Notes under the pieces: generated by a model
Told to the model about the DNA's origin: nothing
The model's database searches: none
What the model saw: only the letters and a program-made list of their open reading frames with translations
Translations under genes and position numbers: made by a program
NCBI GenBank assembly: GCA_004151065.3
Contig: NWUY0304287287.1
Span: 9,956 to 52,881, forward strand
Source of the DNA: Larix sibirica
Lineage: Eukaryota > Streptophyta > Pinopsida > Pinales > Pinaceae
Direction of reading: 5' to 3'
DNA: 42,926 bases
Shown here: positions 31,660 to 42,340 of the stretch, piece after piece
Layout: every line of letters starts with the position of its first letter
Numbering within the stretch: the stretch's first letter is position 1

Positions 31660-32740
31660 GTTATTGGAAATCTTGCTACTCTATGAAACTACAATGTCAT
31701 CGACAGATACACAATTATGACCATAATTATAAGCATATGGCATCATCATAAAAATAATGCAAAGAATGTATATAAAACCATTTGCATGACACATGTAATT
31801 TTAAGCTTCACCACCTAAACCATTAATGTCATCGCAACCTGAAAACTCCTTATATCACCATGCCTCGATCACATAAACCTTATACCTCCTGGTGTAATAT
31901 AGGTGATGGGACCCCTTGGGTTTCCCTATGGGTAGTGAAGAGAGTGAAATTACAATATTAGGGTCATACAAATAGTCTTTAGATATTGATGAAAAGTCTT
32001 TTAGGTTTATAAACTTTTTTGAAAGTATGCCAGCCATATAGAATGAATTCGAAAAGCTTTGTGATTCCAATCTCATTGATCAAAAAGGAGGTAAACATAT
32101 AAAAACCACCTAGGGTCCGCAGAAGGTGTCCAACATAGGCCCGATGTAGTATACGGTGCTTACATATTCAACTTCTATAAGGAAGGTATCACCTAAGGCA
32201 CGTATGATAGTTGCTATACATAGTGTGCAGAGAATGAAAAATATTATGGGTGTAAATTCTGTTACTTATACTTAATCACGGTTATTCATGTAAACAATAT
32301 TAACGTATACACACAAGATAAAAACATATAGATCATCTGGATATGGCAGAAATAAAATCACATATGCAGAATTATTATCCATTGTATTAAGCATTAAATC
32401 AGTACAATCTAGCTAATAAGCAAGACTCATAAAAAAGTGTATTCCTCATCACATCAATAACTCTCATAACAAACACACAGACTGATAGATCTACAGACCT
32501 TTAAACCCCTTTATTTACATGACATCTCTAATATATATGGGCCATTGGAGCGGTTACAGAAGACTCTGGGAATATTCTATGGAATCTGCCAACTGTAACC
32601 CACTCACACAAAAGGGTCTGTGCCTTGAAAGACATGCGCAGAGGTTGGTACTGCTGGGTGCAGAGGATGAATGAGACATTTACTTAGCTTCCGCATACTC
32701 AGGCTTCTGCGGAACTACGAAGAAAAGCTTATGAATTAGG
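31660..32740. other. A+T-rich sequence between two relics
   Basis: No gene is supportable. A 73-codon minus frame at 31855-32076 is unrecognised. Composition is more A+T-rich than the relics on either side, as expected of non-coding transposon or nuclear intergenic DNA. Confidence 0.4.
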
Positions 32741-32744
32741 GGGG

Positions 32745-34215
32745 GCACTTACTCAAAACTGAAGCCAAAAAATAGAACCACCACAACTCCCCGACCACAC
32801 CTTCCAACTCATCCCAAGTTGGGTGTCCCCGCGCCTCATTCTTCAAAATGGGTTCCAGGTCTGAGAGTTCCCTAAAAACTGCATCTCAAAACTTATTAAA
32901 TGAATTGAGCACAGGATCACAGCTTATACATGTGTCTTTCATTTTCTGGGCATACTCCGTAGCTGATATGTTTTGAAATGCCTCCTCAACGAGTATTGCA
33001 TGTGCTAACGCTTCGAGTTCAGTCTATACTTGGAGTTTCCGGAGACACCTAAGACTGTGCCTTCCTTGCGAGCTCCTTGACTAGATTCCTTAGTATTTTA
33101 TTATAATCCTCCAAGGTCTCCTGCCTTACAGTGAGGCATTGAGCCTCCACCATTTTGTCTTTAGTGGTGTCTAAGGCAATAGCTTAAACATAGGCCTCCT
33201 CACACCGAGCTTGCAACTGCTTGATCTAATGTTGGATTTTTTGCTCTGGCTTGGCCTCTATAATTTTATCCACAGCGGCACCACAGTCATAGGTGCTCTA
33301 TCCTCTATATATGCTTGGGCTTCCCCTCTCACAGGCTCTATATTTCTTAATTTTCTCCTATTTATACAAGTATATACCTTGGCTTCTTACTGTTGTGCCC
33401 TTTATTCTTTTTTATCTTGCTCTCGTCAGGCCTCTGCATCCGCAGTGGATTCCAGCAACACTCTCCTAGTTTATACAATACGGCGCAGGGTTGCAGTTAC
33501 TTTCATGACTACGTTGCTTGCTTGCAGGTTTAGTGGAAGCACCTTTTAAAGGCACATGGAAAGCTCTTTTTCTATTTTCCTCAAACTTTACTTGTTTCTT
33601 CGTACTTTATAGTGCGACAGCACTCTATGTCACTTTTTTGGTTAAGGTAGTGGCAGCCTCTTCCGCCTTCATTCGCCAAGGAACCTCATTTTATGTAGCT
33701 TGTTGTAGCTACTGTCTCAGCGCATCTCTGTCATGTTCCCATTTTTCCGCTTTTTCTTTGAGCTACAGGTTTTTCACTTGCAACTCCCTCATATAGTAAC
33801 CTTTTTCCTTATCTAAAGCCATCATTTTGGTGGCCTATTATTCTCTAGGGATAGCAGGTCCATCTTCTGCGGATCAATGGTATGCTGCTTCCGGACCTTG
33901 CCCCCTTCTCCGTGGTCAATGATCAAGTGGGGACTTTTTCATCCTCTTCCTCCTTTACGGGTGCGGGGGCTTTATCCTCTTCCTCTTCCTCTCATTTTGC
34001 ACTTGCTTCTGATGATGTGTAGCCTTTTCTCTTCTTATCTTGCTATCTTATAACTCTTAGCCTTTTACCCTGTTATTTCTAGAGTTATGTTCTGGTTTAC
34101 TTCTCTCATTCAGCAGCTTAGCTTCTTTTAGCATATGCTTTACCTCTTAGCGTTTGGCTTCTATATGTTGCTCTAGCACTCCTACAGTTTGTCACTACTG
34201 ATTGTACCTGCCTTT
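32745..34215 (-). pseudogene. relic of a coiled-coil, gag-like / nuclear-type protein
   Basis: On the minus strand a long protein-like sequence can be followed for about 490 codons in largely constant phase, with about a dozen stops and a few shifts. From the N-terminal side it has EQHIEAKR and KHMLKEAKLLNERSK (about 34060-34180). An acidic linker of repeated Glu with Lys-Ala-Pro-Ala-Pro follows near 33950-34010, then KVRKQHTIDPQKM near 33880. A charged coiled-coil-like region comes next: LKEKAEKWEHDRDAL, MKAEEAATTLTKK and KQVKFEENRKRA (33540-33780). After a shifted stretch come AAVDKIIEAKPEQK, IKQLQARCEEAYV, ALDTTKDKMVEAQ and ETLEDYNKILRNLVKEL (33070-33290). A final block has EEAFQNISATEYAQKM, ELSDLEPILKNEARG and PTWDELEGVVGELWW (32750-32995). 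Stops replace codons inside otherwise regular helices. This is the style of plant transposon gag-like or coiled-coil nuclear proteins, but I cannot assign a named family. It is dead as it stands. Confidence 0.6.
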
Positions 34216-34629
34216 GTTAAGAGAAAATGGATTGCTGCTTAAAATACGGGGTTTCCGCGAACCCCTCCTTCCTTCTGTTGATATACGAGATCGCCATCTC
34301 TACGTTGAACTTCCTTAGTCACATAGTATTCTCCTTCCTAATAAAAACATACATATATATGAGCTTGCCATATCTAAGTTGAACTTCCTTTTCACTCCAT
34401 TATACTAATATCCACTAATATCTTATCCATATATCCAATAGTTTAATTTAACCAATGGGAGACATAGAAAATATCCATGTTCTCCCTGTTCATTTAGCTG
34501 GATTGGTAGGACACCAAAAACATTATTCTCATTTGCCATTTTGTTGCCATAGTAAAAACTTATTTTGGCATGGTCAGATGAATCATTGCCTCATCCGGTA
34601 GCATAAAGCTTGCCCTAGGTGTTGTTTAT

Positions 34630-34870
34630 TGTATTGACCTTGCCCCATGAGTTGGCCCAACCGAAGAGGTAGTTTTATTGGATAGCATGAGTAAGTTCAA
34701 CCGAAGTCAGAATGGTATTTACTGAGCTTCCCCTAGTTGTTTTTGTTGGATACCTTCCCTATGAGGTTTGTTGGGTAGCCTACTTCCCCATGAAGATGGA
34801 GAGTTATATCGATGATGAGGTTAAACCAAATATGATGAGGTGTCTGAGGTATCAACCGAATGAGGTCTGA
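34630..34870 (+). repeat. decayed CCATGAG..GTTGGATAG array
   Basis: ACCTTGCCCCATGAGTTGG, CTATGAGGTTTGTTGG, CCCCATGAAGATGGAGAG and ATGATGAGG words are strung together with AACCGAA spacers. These relate to the arrays at 11940-12310 and 27944-28065. No coding frame. Confidence 0.45.
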
Positions 34871-37800
34871 TTGATTGGAAGGGATGAGTTGAGAGGATTA
34901 TATTGCCATATCGTAGCTCAACTTCTCCATTGATTGAAAGCTAATATTATCCTTCCTAAGAAAAAAACATATATATATATGAGCTTGCCATATCTACGTT
35001 GAACTTGCATTTCCTTCAAACAACAAATAAACAAATCAAATTGGAGACTTATTCTCCTCCCTTCCAAACAACCATTAATACACGATTTATTGCCATCTAG
35101 GCGTTTCACTTTCTTTCCTTAGCCTCCTTTCATTTCCTCCATTCTAAGTCCATTCTATTTATCAATTTTATATACATACGATAGAGCATATCTACGTTAA
35201 TCAACTACGATATCGCATAGATACATTTAATAACACTATGTGTCCACTATTATAAAAAAATATGTGTGATGATTCTTCATAATATCCATATTATTTTCCA
35301 TTAAGATAACAAATTGAATCCATGTTTGTTTTGTAAAGTTTATGGAGATAAGGTGTGTGTCCCCCCCTTATTTTTGCCAACGTACCAATATAGGTAGTTT
35401 ACCCCATTTATTCCCTCTTATAATAAATATCTAATTCCTGGGAATAATCCACTTGAGGTGATCCTTATTGCTATAATCCCCTAGGCTACTAATGTTAATA
35501 CAATGGGGAAGAGATAGGTTAACTATTATGATATGTAATTTCTTTTCTCCATATTTCCAAAATAGAGAAAGAATAGATATTTATTCCTTAGCTTCCGGGG
35601 CTAGCCAAGAGAAAGTAGAAAATCCCACCACCGTTTCCAACAAATGAGACTTACAAGGTTAGGTTGGTTGAACCAGAAGACATTCTTGGTTACATATGAG
35701 CATATCGATATATACGATGATCGCATCTCTACGGCACCCATTCCATAAATACCGCAATCAGTTGAATCCAACCTCAGCAGTAAGAAGGGACTAGAGCTCT
35801 TCAGGTTCTCACGTGCTCAGTAAGTTAATGAAAGGTTAGTCAGCCAGTAAGGGTGGTCATTCCCACCCCAGAGCCCCAAGGCCCTGTCTCTTTTTTGTTT
35901 GGTTGGTAGTAGTTGGGCCAGTACAGAAGGATGGTGGGCGCCAGTAATGAACCAGTAATGTGCATTTATGGGCCAGTAAAGATGGGCCAATAAAGAAATA
36001 AACGCTAAAGAAGATAGAAGTGCTGTGGAAAGAAAAGAATCGATCTAAGTACTAAAACACATAGTTGTCTCCAGCTATTAGTTGAACGCAATCCAATAGT
36101 TTCACAGAGGCCTTTTTAATTACTTATTGGTTAGTGGGGGCCCTCTCAAATAAGTAACTTCGGGCAGACAAGCAAATAAATACCTTCCCTTAAAGTATCA
36201 TAAATCTGTCTCCATCAGTCTCCTTCCCAAGTAGTTGTTGAGCCAGTATCAGTAGTTGTTGGTATGGGCCAGTTGAGTAACCTGCCTCATGAACGGTCTT
36301 ATCCTCTGTGGGCCCAGGAAGGTGGCTAGCCTCTTTCTTACTCTGTTCTTATCCAACACGACTTCCTCTTCGACCAGCTCTCCAACCAGACACGAGCACT
36401 AACACTAAAGTACCGGCCTTCCTCCCCCTCCTAAGTAAGGGGAATAATCCTTCCTCCATCCCACATCTGTTCCCTTCCTCACCCTCCTAACGTCAGGTGA
36501 GCCATCCTCTCTTAAATGCCGCGGCGAAGAGCCATGACCTGTATATTATCCCGGATCGAACAGTAGTACCACCAGCATAGGTAGGAGAGGGGGAGGAGGG
36601 GAGAATGCGAATGCTACTATAATGGATAATTCCCTCTATTCACCGTGGTCGGAACAGGCAAGCTTCTTTTATGGGATCAGAAATATGCACCGGGGTGAAT
36701 GATGCTGCAGCCTTCCATTCTTTGGATTAACAGCTACAATACCATCCATAATAAAGCATGTTTTCGAGAATAGAGCTAGTCGATCAATTGAGCAGAAGTT
36801 GCATTTTCACCATTCGTCTCAAGCCCAGATTGCTCATCAAGTCCACCTAACCCCGCGTCATCTATCACACCTTACGGTTGGCCATAACCCTTTCTTAAAA
36901 TAACCACCCCAGCCCTTAAAGATATAAGTCCCCTACCCATCAAGCTTAAAGCCATAAGAATCCCTGCGGCCAGCCGGGGTATTTATAAGTGCCTCTAACT
37001 GTCCTGCCTCCATTAAGCCTTATTCCTCCAGACAAGCCCAGCCTAGGATCTGTAGATTTATTCCATGTCTCCCTCCTTATTTACGATGCTAGTTGTGCTA
37101 GTTGGTTTTATTTTATCGAGGTGACACCTTCCCCTCCTCCCCGGCCTGTGCTATGTTCCCTCAGCCTTGTAGGGTAGGTGTCCCCAATCCTTGAGGTGTT
37201 GCCAGCCCCGGTATAGCTCCCGTCGCTGTGGTAAACCCAATTCCAGCGTGTGGCCGGGTGAAGAACAAGACTTTCCTACCTAGCCAAATAGCGGGCGTGT
37301 TACCTGTAGTTTTTTCAGGCTTAAGTTGCGGGAGCTTTTGTTGCTGGCGGGTTGTACGCTATGGTTGGCCCGGCACTCTCTCTCTATAGCGGAGCACCTG
37401 ACTGAGCAATATGTTATCTCTTTCTTATCTCTCTAGTTACCGAAATGATACGAGTCAATACGTTAAAGCAATACTTCTCCACCATTGACCATTCATTTTA
37501 GCAACTAGTCGACACAGGACAAGCCAAACTTGCATGATACAACTTTCTACCTATATGATTAGAGAAGCAAAAGACCAAGGGTGCTTAAAAAAAAAAGAAG
37601 TGTTATCGCTCCTAATAACACCTCTTTTCCTCTATCGCTCGTTGGTCAAAGGAAACACTACTGGCTGGGGACCATAAGCCTAAAACTAATTGGGACCATA
37701 ATCTAAGCTTAAGCGAGAGGGGACTGAACCCTATAGATACTAGGGGCCCCGAATGCAGCCCTAACCCCTCTTCCATTCAGGTCGAGCCCATACCCAGATG

Positions 37801-38170
37801 CAGTAACTGGAGTCGGTCGACTTTCCTTCCATTCGATCCTTGTCATAAATTACTTATATATCGCTTAAAGCTGCGAGAGCCAGATCTTTTTCTCTATGGC
37901 TTTTCTTTTCTTTATGGTATGGATGGGAGCATAATTCTGTCTGAAGGAAGGTGATGGGAGAGGAAGCGTATTTTACTGAAGCTGAAGGAAGGCAAGCAAG
38001 AGCACAGGCTGGAGTGAGAGTCGAGTCTGAAACGGTGATTTAATAACCACTGCCTGCCGGATTCATTCGAGAATCGGGTAATTGTCAAATCGTCATTTTG
38101 GTTGGCTTACTGGGAGAGTGGGGGAGAGAGGCAAGCGATAGGCAACCGTCTGGAGCATGCATTACGTAAT
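34870..38170. other. intergenic sequence with local word repeats, no gene seen
   Basis: From 35840 to 36290 GCCAGTAA/GGGCCAGT words occur repeatedly (for example near 35849, 35909, 35940, 35951, 35972 and 36270). Frames at 34918-35109, 36308-36490 and 36989-37177 are 60-63 codons and unrecognised. An open but ATG-less stretch near 37490-37680 was examined and left out. Confidence 0.45.
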
Positions 38171-38172
38171 TT

Positions 38173-38532
38173 TCATTCTATACAAATACTACCAGGCAGG
38201 AGGGAGATAGGGTCAAGGTCGAATTCAGTTTTTATGATTTCACCAACCAAAGGACGTCTAATGGATTGATAGATAGAGCGACCTTCATACAAACGATTCA
38301 CCTTTTTCACATCTGATTCCTATCCACCCTCTGATAGACTCCTACCTAAATCCCATGGACTCTCTCTGTATCTTATAAGGGAACCGTAATATGAGCAATT
38401 GAAAAGAAAAAACAAATAGGCAAGTGCAACCGTAGAATTGGTGAAAAGTGTCGCGTAGACGGACAAGTAATAAGTGTAATTCAATATATAAATAATTATA
38501 TCTTTGTCTACAATATTAGGTATGGATCGATA
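38173..38532 (-). pseudogene. unidentified coding-like frame with one internal stop
   Basis: On the minus strand the frame is open from 38532 to a TAG at 38320-38322 (70 codons) and then to a TGA at 38173-38175 (48 codons), so 119 codons carry one stop. The first part is Ile/Tyr-rich with a hydrophobic segment, VYATLFTNSTVALAYLFFLF. The second has a regular charged and mixed sequence including DVKKVNRLYEGRSIYQSI, RRPLVGEII and FDLDPIS. There is no ATG near its start. It reads more like a protein than most frames here, but I do not recognise the family. It might be an exon fragment or chance. Confidence 0.3.
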
Positions 38533-38559
38533 TTATGAGAGCCTAAAGCGTAATGACAT

Positions 38560-40110
38560 CTATATCTCATTACCAGCAGCATTGTCGAAGGTCCCATCCC
38601 ATACATAATTTCAAGGCTCTCCACCCACTAACCTATAAACTTTATAACCACCCCGAGCTAGAAGCCTTCTAGCAAAGTCCTGTGCCGGTGGAAGGTAAGG
38701 CTATTAGTAGTCGTCGTATCATCTGGGGTATTATTTATTTATCTGGCTGGGGTGAGCAGAGCGAGCCAATTTCAGGTAAGACCTTTCCGGCTCAGCTCAG
38801 TAAGTTATATTTCCTTCCCTCAATCGCTAGGCAGAGCTCACTCAGGTCTTACCTCTCCTGGAGAAGAGACAATATGGCCCAACAGCTGGCCTTACACAAT
38901 TCCAGAGAATTACTTCTTTGGATTTATATATATGCCAAACTTTTTCTATTTTGAAAAGACTTTCCATAAATTCCCTGGTTGGTCTGCTTCCTTATAAGGA
39001 AAAATGGTCATTATCATCCAATTATATCACAATGAAATGGTCCTTTATATATGCAAAAGAAGAATCCCCTTCTTTTTGGATTAACGCGCCCAGGCCCAAG
39101 GGGCAGGTAACATTACGAATTAATTGAGTTAGTCCCTTATAGAAGAGAATTAGGGAACCCGGATGGATCACTATCCTTATGAACCACCAACTATAGTCGA
39201 TCCCCAGAGGAGCTTATTTCAATAAAATCGGACTAAGTTATATGTACCCACAACGGATGATGCTCCACCCTGAGTGTCAGAGCTTGAAGCTGTCAAAAAT
39301 GTCTTATTTGGGGTTTGCCAGAGTAGCTATATAGCTGCTCGTTCCAGGAGATGAAAGTGATACTGAGTTCATACCAACAGTCTTGGGAGCAGGCCCACCA
39401 AATAATGGGATGCCTAAGGCTAACACCTCCTCATGGCTAGCAGCAGGGATGAATACAACCTAATAATGTACTGGCAAGGAAAGGAAATCCAATTCAATGT
39501 TGATGTGGAAGTGGTGGATGTCGTGATGTTGATGTCGATGTTGATTGCTTTATATACTTGCACCTTGGGAGTAAGGAGCCAGGGTTGAACAAGAAGAAAT
39601 GGATATGGTGTTGGGCAAGGGCAGATAATACGTGCGTGATTACAAGCTCCACATAACGACACAGTAGTTCCTCATTCACCTTATGGTAACCGGAAACAGT
39701 TCCTCATAGTTACATAGAGAGATAGAGAGAGCAGCGTAAGGCTTTCACCCTATACGTCCCCATAATAGTCAGTTGACATTGCTGATAGTCCCTTGGCATA
39801 GTCCCTAGTAAAAGTAAATAGCACCCTCCTAACTAAATAGATCGTTGAATCCATATGTGTGGGTTCGGGTGGGACATATTGAAAAGCCTTCTAATTTCAC
39901 ATTTTTCCATAGTAGTCAAAACCTTCCCCTCGTACCTCGGGAAAGTCCCTACGGGTCCTCATTTTGATGGGAAATATGAATCCCAACTACTACTCTACTA
40001 TACTCATCGGGGATATAAAATGGATATTCTTGTTACTCAACTATTATATCCTTTCATTCGGTTTCTATCTGATAGCCAGTATTCCTTCTGAACTAAATAT
40101 AGAGCTCTGG
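38560..40110. other. intergenic sequence, no gene seen
   Basis: Several overlapping 60-90 codon frames (38682-39127 plus, 39420-39679 minus) have no recognisable motif; the Ser/Thr run near 39500-39560 comes from a GATGTTGATGTCGATG simple repeat. Small GATAGAGAGA repeats lie near 39716-39733. Nothing else is supportable. Confidence 0.45.
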
Positions 40111-42340
40111 ATTAGCACCATTCCCTAAGTACACCACTGGAATAGCAAGTGAAGTGATACAGCTTTCTTACTTACATACTTACTGAATGAATGATTCTAC
40201 TGGGTACCACATATTCTATTCTTGGTATTACATATTACCTTATGGTCTGGTATAGAAAAGCCTTGCCGATACGATGATTCAATTATAACCCACTGCAGAT
40301 AACTCCCTGCCTGCCTTAATGCCTGCTACCCTTTAGACCTAGACAGACCTGCTGTTAGCTCTAGACCACTTACTTAATGAATGCTTAGGAGATACAGCTA
40401 TAAACTTATACGGGATGGGATGGCAGATGGCATGAAACAACCTTTACTGAAGTGTTTCCAAACAACCCGGGCACCCACCTGAAGAACTAGACCTGCCTTC
40501 TACCTATACCACTTGACTCAGGCAAGAATTGTTGCTACTGCGCTAGACTTATCTTCTCGGGATGAGATTCACCCAGCCTACATCCAGTATTACATACAGC
40601 ACTAGGATATGAAGAACCTTTAAACCCAACTTATCTTATTAATTATTCTGGGTAACACTATCCAACTTCTGGACATATTACTTTGATTTAAGAGGAGCCT
40701 TGCTAATACAATATTATTCAGGAATCAGCCCCTACCTGCCTTTCAGTTAATGCCTTAACCTGCATAATTACCCATCTACACCTGTTAGCTCTATACCACT
40801 TACTTCAGGAATCTTGGGAGGTACAGCTATAGACAGACCCCAGATGGGATGGCATGGATGGAATGATGGATCCTTACTATGAACTTATTACTCTTACTAC
40901 TGCCTGAAACCTATAGAAGTATGGAGTTAGCCCTAACCCATTGGATGAAGCCAGGATAATCTATGTAGGGTACGGCACTATGAGAAGAGAGAATACCCTT
41001 TAGCCCTATACCACTTGAGAAATGAATCGCTGCTTAGTAAGGAGGGTCGGATACTTCTTCTAAATACCCTTCTATTAGCTGGTAGCTGGTATCAGAATGG
41101 GACGCATACTACCTCATCCTTTCCTTTATCCTTCCACCCTAGTCTATGGAGTGATGCCCCGGGCACCCATTACTTTATATTAGAAGCAGCACCGGATGGA
41201 TGGTCAGCCAATAGGGTCCCTTTAGCTTAGATTGTTGAATCGTTGAACTGCGGGATGGCTTTAGTTTGGTCCATCAGAGCAACCTCATTGGATGGACGGG
41301 CTTCAGACTGCTAGGAAAGAAGGAGCTATGCCCAGCCAGACAGAGCCAGCCAGGATATGATGCTTTTCAAACTTGCCTATATGAATCACTTTGGAGATAC
41401 AGCTATTACACCTTACCCTTCTATTACTACTGCCCGGAACCCTAGATTTACTTACTTATACTTACTTACTTACCCACCCATTCAGTATACCGCCAATAGA
41501 AGTAGGGAACAGTATTAGAAGACCTTACCTTGGATACCATACACCTACAATAAATATATATTGACAGGCCCTATACCATTAGGTCTTCCAAGTAGGAGGC
41601 ACTGCTATTAGACCTTAGAAGCCCTGCTGGGTTGATGGATGTGGGATATGGGATGATGGGATGGAATAGGGTCATTAGCCGAGGACTTATAGTAACATGC
41701 ATTTTCCTGCGGGAGGATGGTCAGCCAAAGAGGAACTTGACCTTATGATATCGTTTAACTGCTCTGCCAGATAGCTCCATTATGGGCCATCAGAAACCCT
41801 CGTTGGGATGATATGAGATTATGGGATGGAACAGGCTTATTACTGCTAGGAGGAATATGGATTGATGCCCAGACAGCCGTCAGTATATGCTTTGTTTTTA
41901 ACACTTGCCAGGAATCTTAGTCTTAGCAGGCACACTCTTTACTACTTATGAGCATGCTTTCCATCTGTTATTTACTATCATACTGCCTTCAACCTAGGAC
42001 AATGGGAGTCCCTTACCACCGACCAATTCACTCACCTGGAAGAGACAGTACAGTATGGATCGCGTAGCATTAAACCCACCGTCTTACCCTTACCCTCTTT
42101 AGACCGTCATCCTACCTGAGCATGGATGACATGTTCCCCAACCTCTTATGAAGCCAGGAATACCACAGTAGCCAGGGGCATGCTATAACCACCCCCTTTG
42201 TTTACTCTTTACCTGCACGAACTACTACATCTGGAGGGAACCCTAGAACAGGAATGCACGTAGTGAGTGAGTCGCATATCCCTTCTCTTAGAAGCAGCGA
42301 GTGGATGGGAATTGGAATGGCATGAATGGAGGATGGATGG
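40110..42340 (+). repeat. mosaic of decayed repeat modules of a few hundred bp
   Basis: Two segments, 40300-40437 and 40733-40862, align over about 130 bp. They share CTGCCTGCCTTAATGCC-like words, TGTTAGCTCTA(G/T)ACCACTTACTT, GG(A/T)ACAGCTATA and GATGGGATGGCA. A second pair, 41190-41345 and 41709-41880, shares GATGGTCAGCCAA, GTTGAACTG/GTTTAACTG, GG(T)CCATCAGA, GGGATGG and GATGCCCAGACAG-type words. CAGCTAT anchors sit near 40158 (variant), 40393, 40823 and 41401. Spacing is irregular, about 430 and 520 bp for the two clear pairs, so this is a rearranged array, not a clean tandem. A 71-codon frame at 41015-41230 is a by-product. The unit has no frame in common. Confidence 0.6.

Larger units (their letters stand above)
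21690..35720 (+). repeat. dispersed CATATCTACGTTGAACTT-type motif family
   Basis: GCATATCTACG or close variants occur near 21740, 21828, 21859, 21888, 34310, 34370, 34990, 35188, 35212 and 35725. The longest pair is 34332-34390 with 34950-35013, about 60 bp, which share TCCTTCCTAA, an A-run, an AT-repeat, GAGCTTGCCATATCTA and GTTGAACTT. Copies are in the same orientation. The span given covers scattered copies, not one continuous element. Function unknown. Confidence 0.55.

Noticed and set aside
33211-33796. 112- and 92-codon plus-strand frames with hydrophobic, Cys/Ser-rich products
   Set aside because: They are antisense to the better-supported coiled-coil relic on the minus strand.
37490-37680. 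ATG-less open stretch reading as a basic protein
   Set aside because: Short, without a start, and unlike any organellar protein or exon I know.
38380-38430. Possible group II intron domain V (TACGGTTCC-like end on the minus strand)
   Set aside because: The AGC-GAAA-type stem and its pairing partner are missing; the similarity is limited to a few bases.
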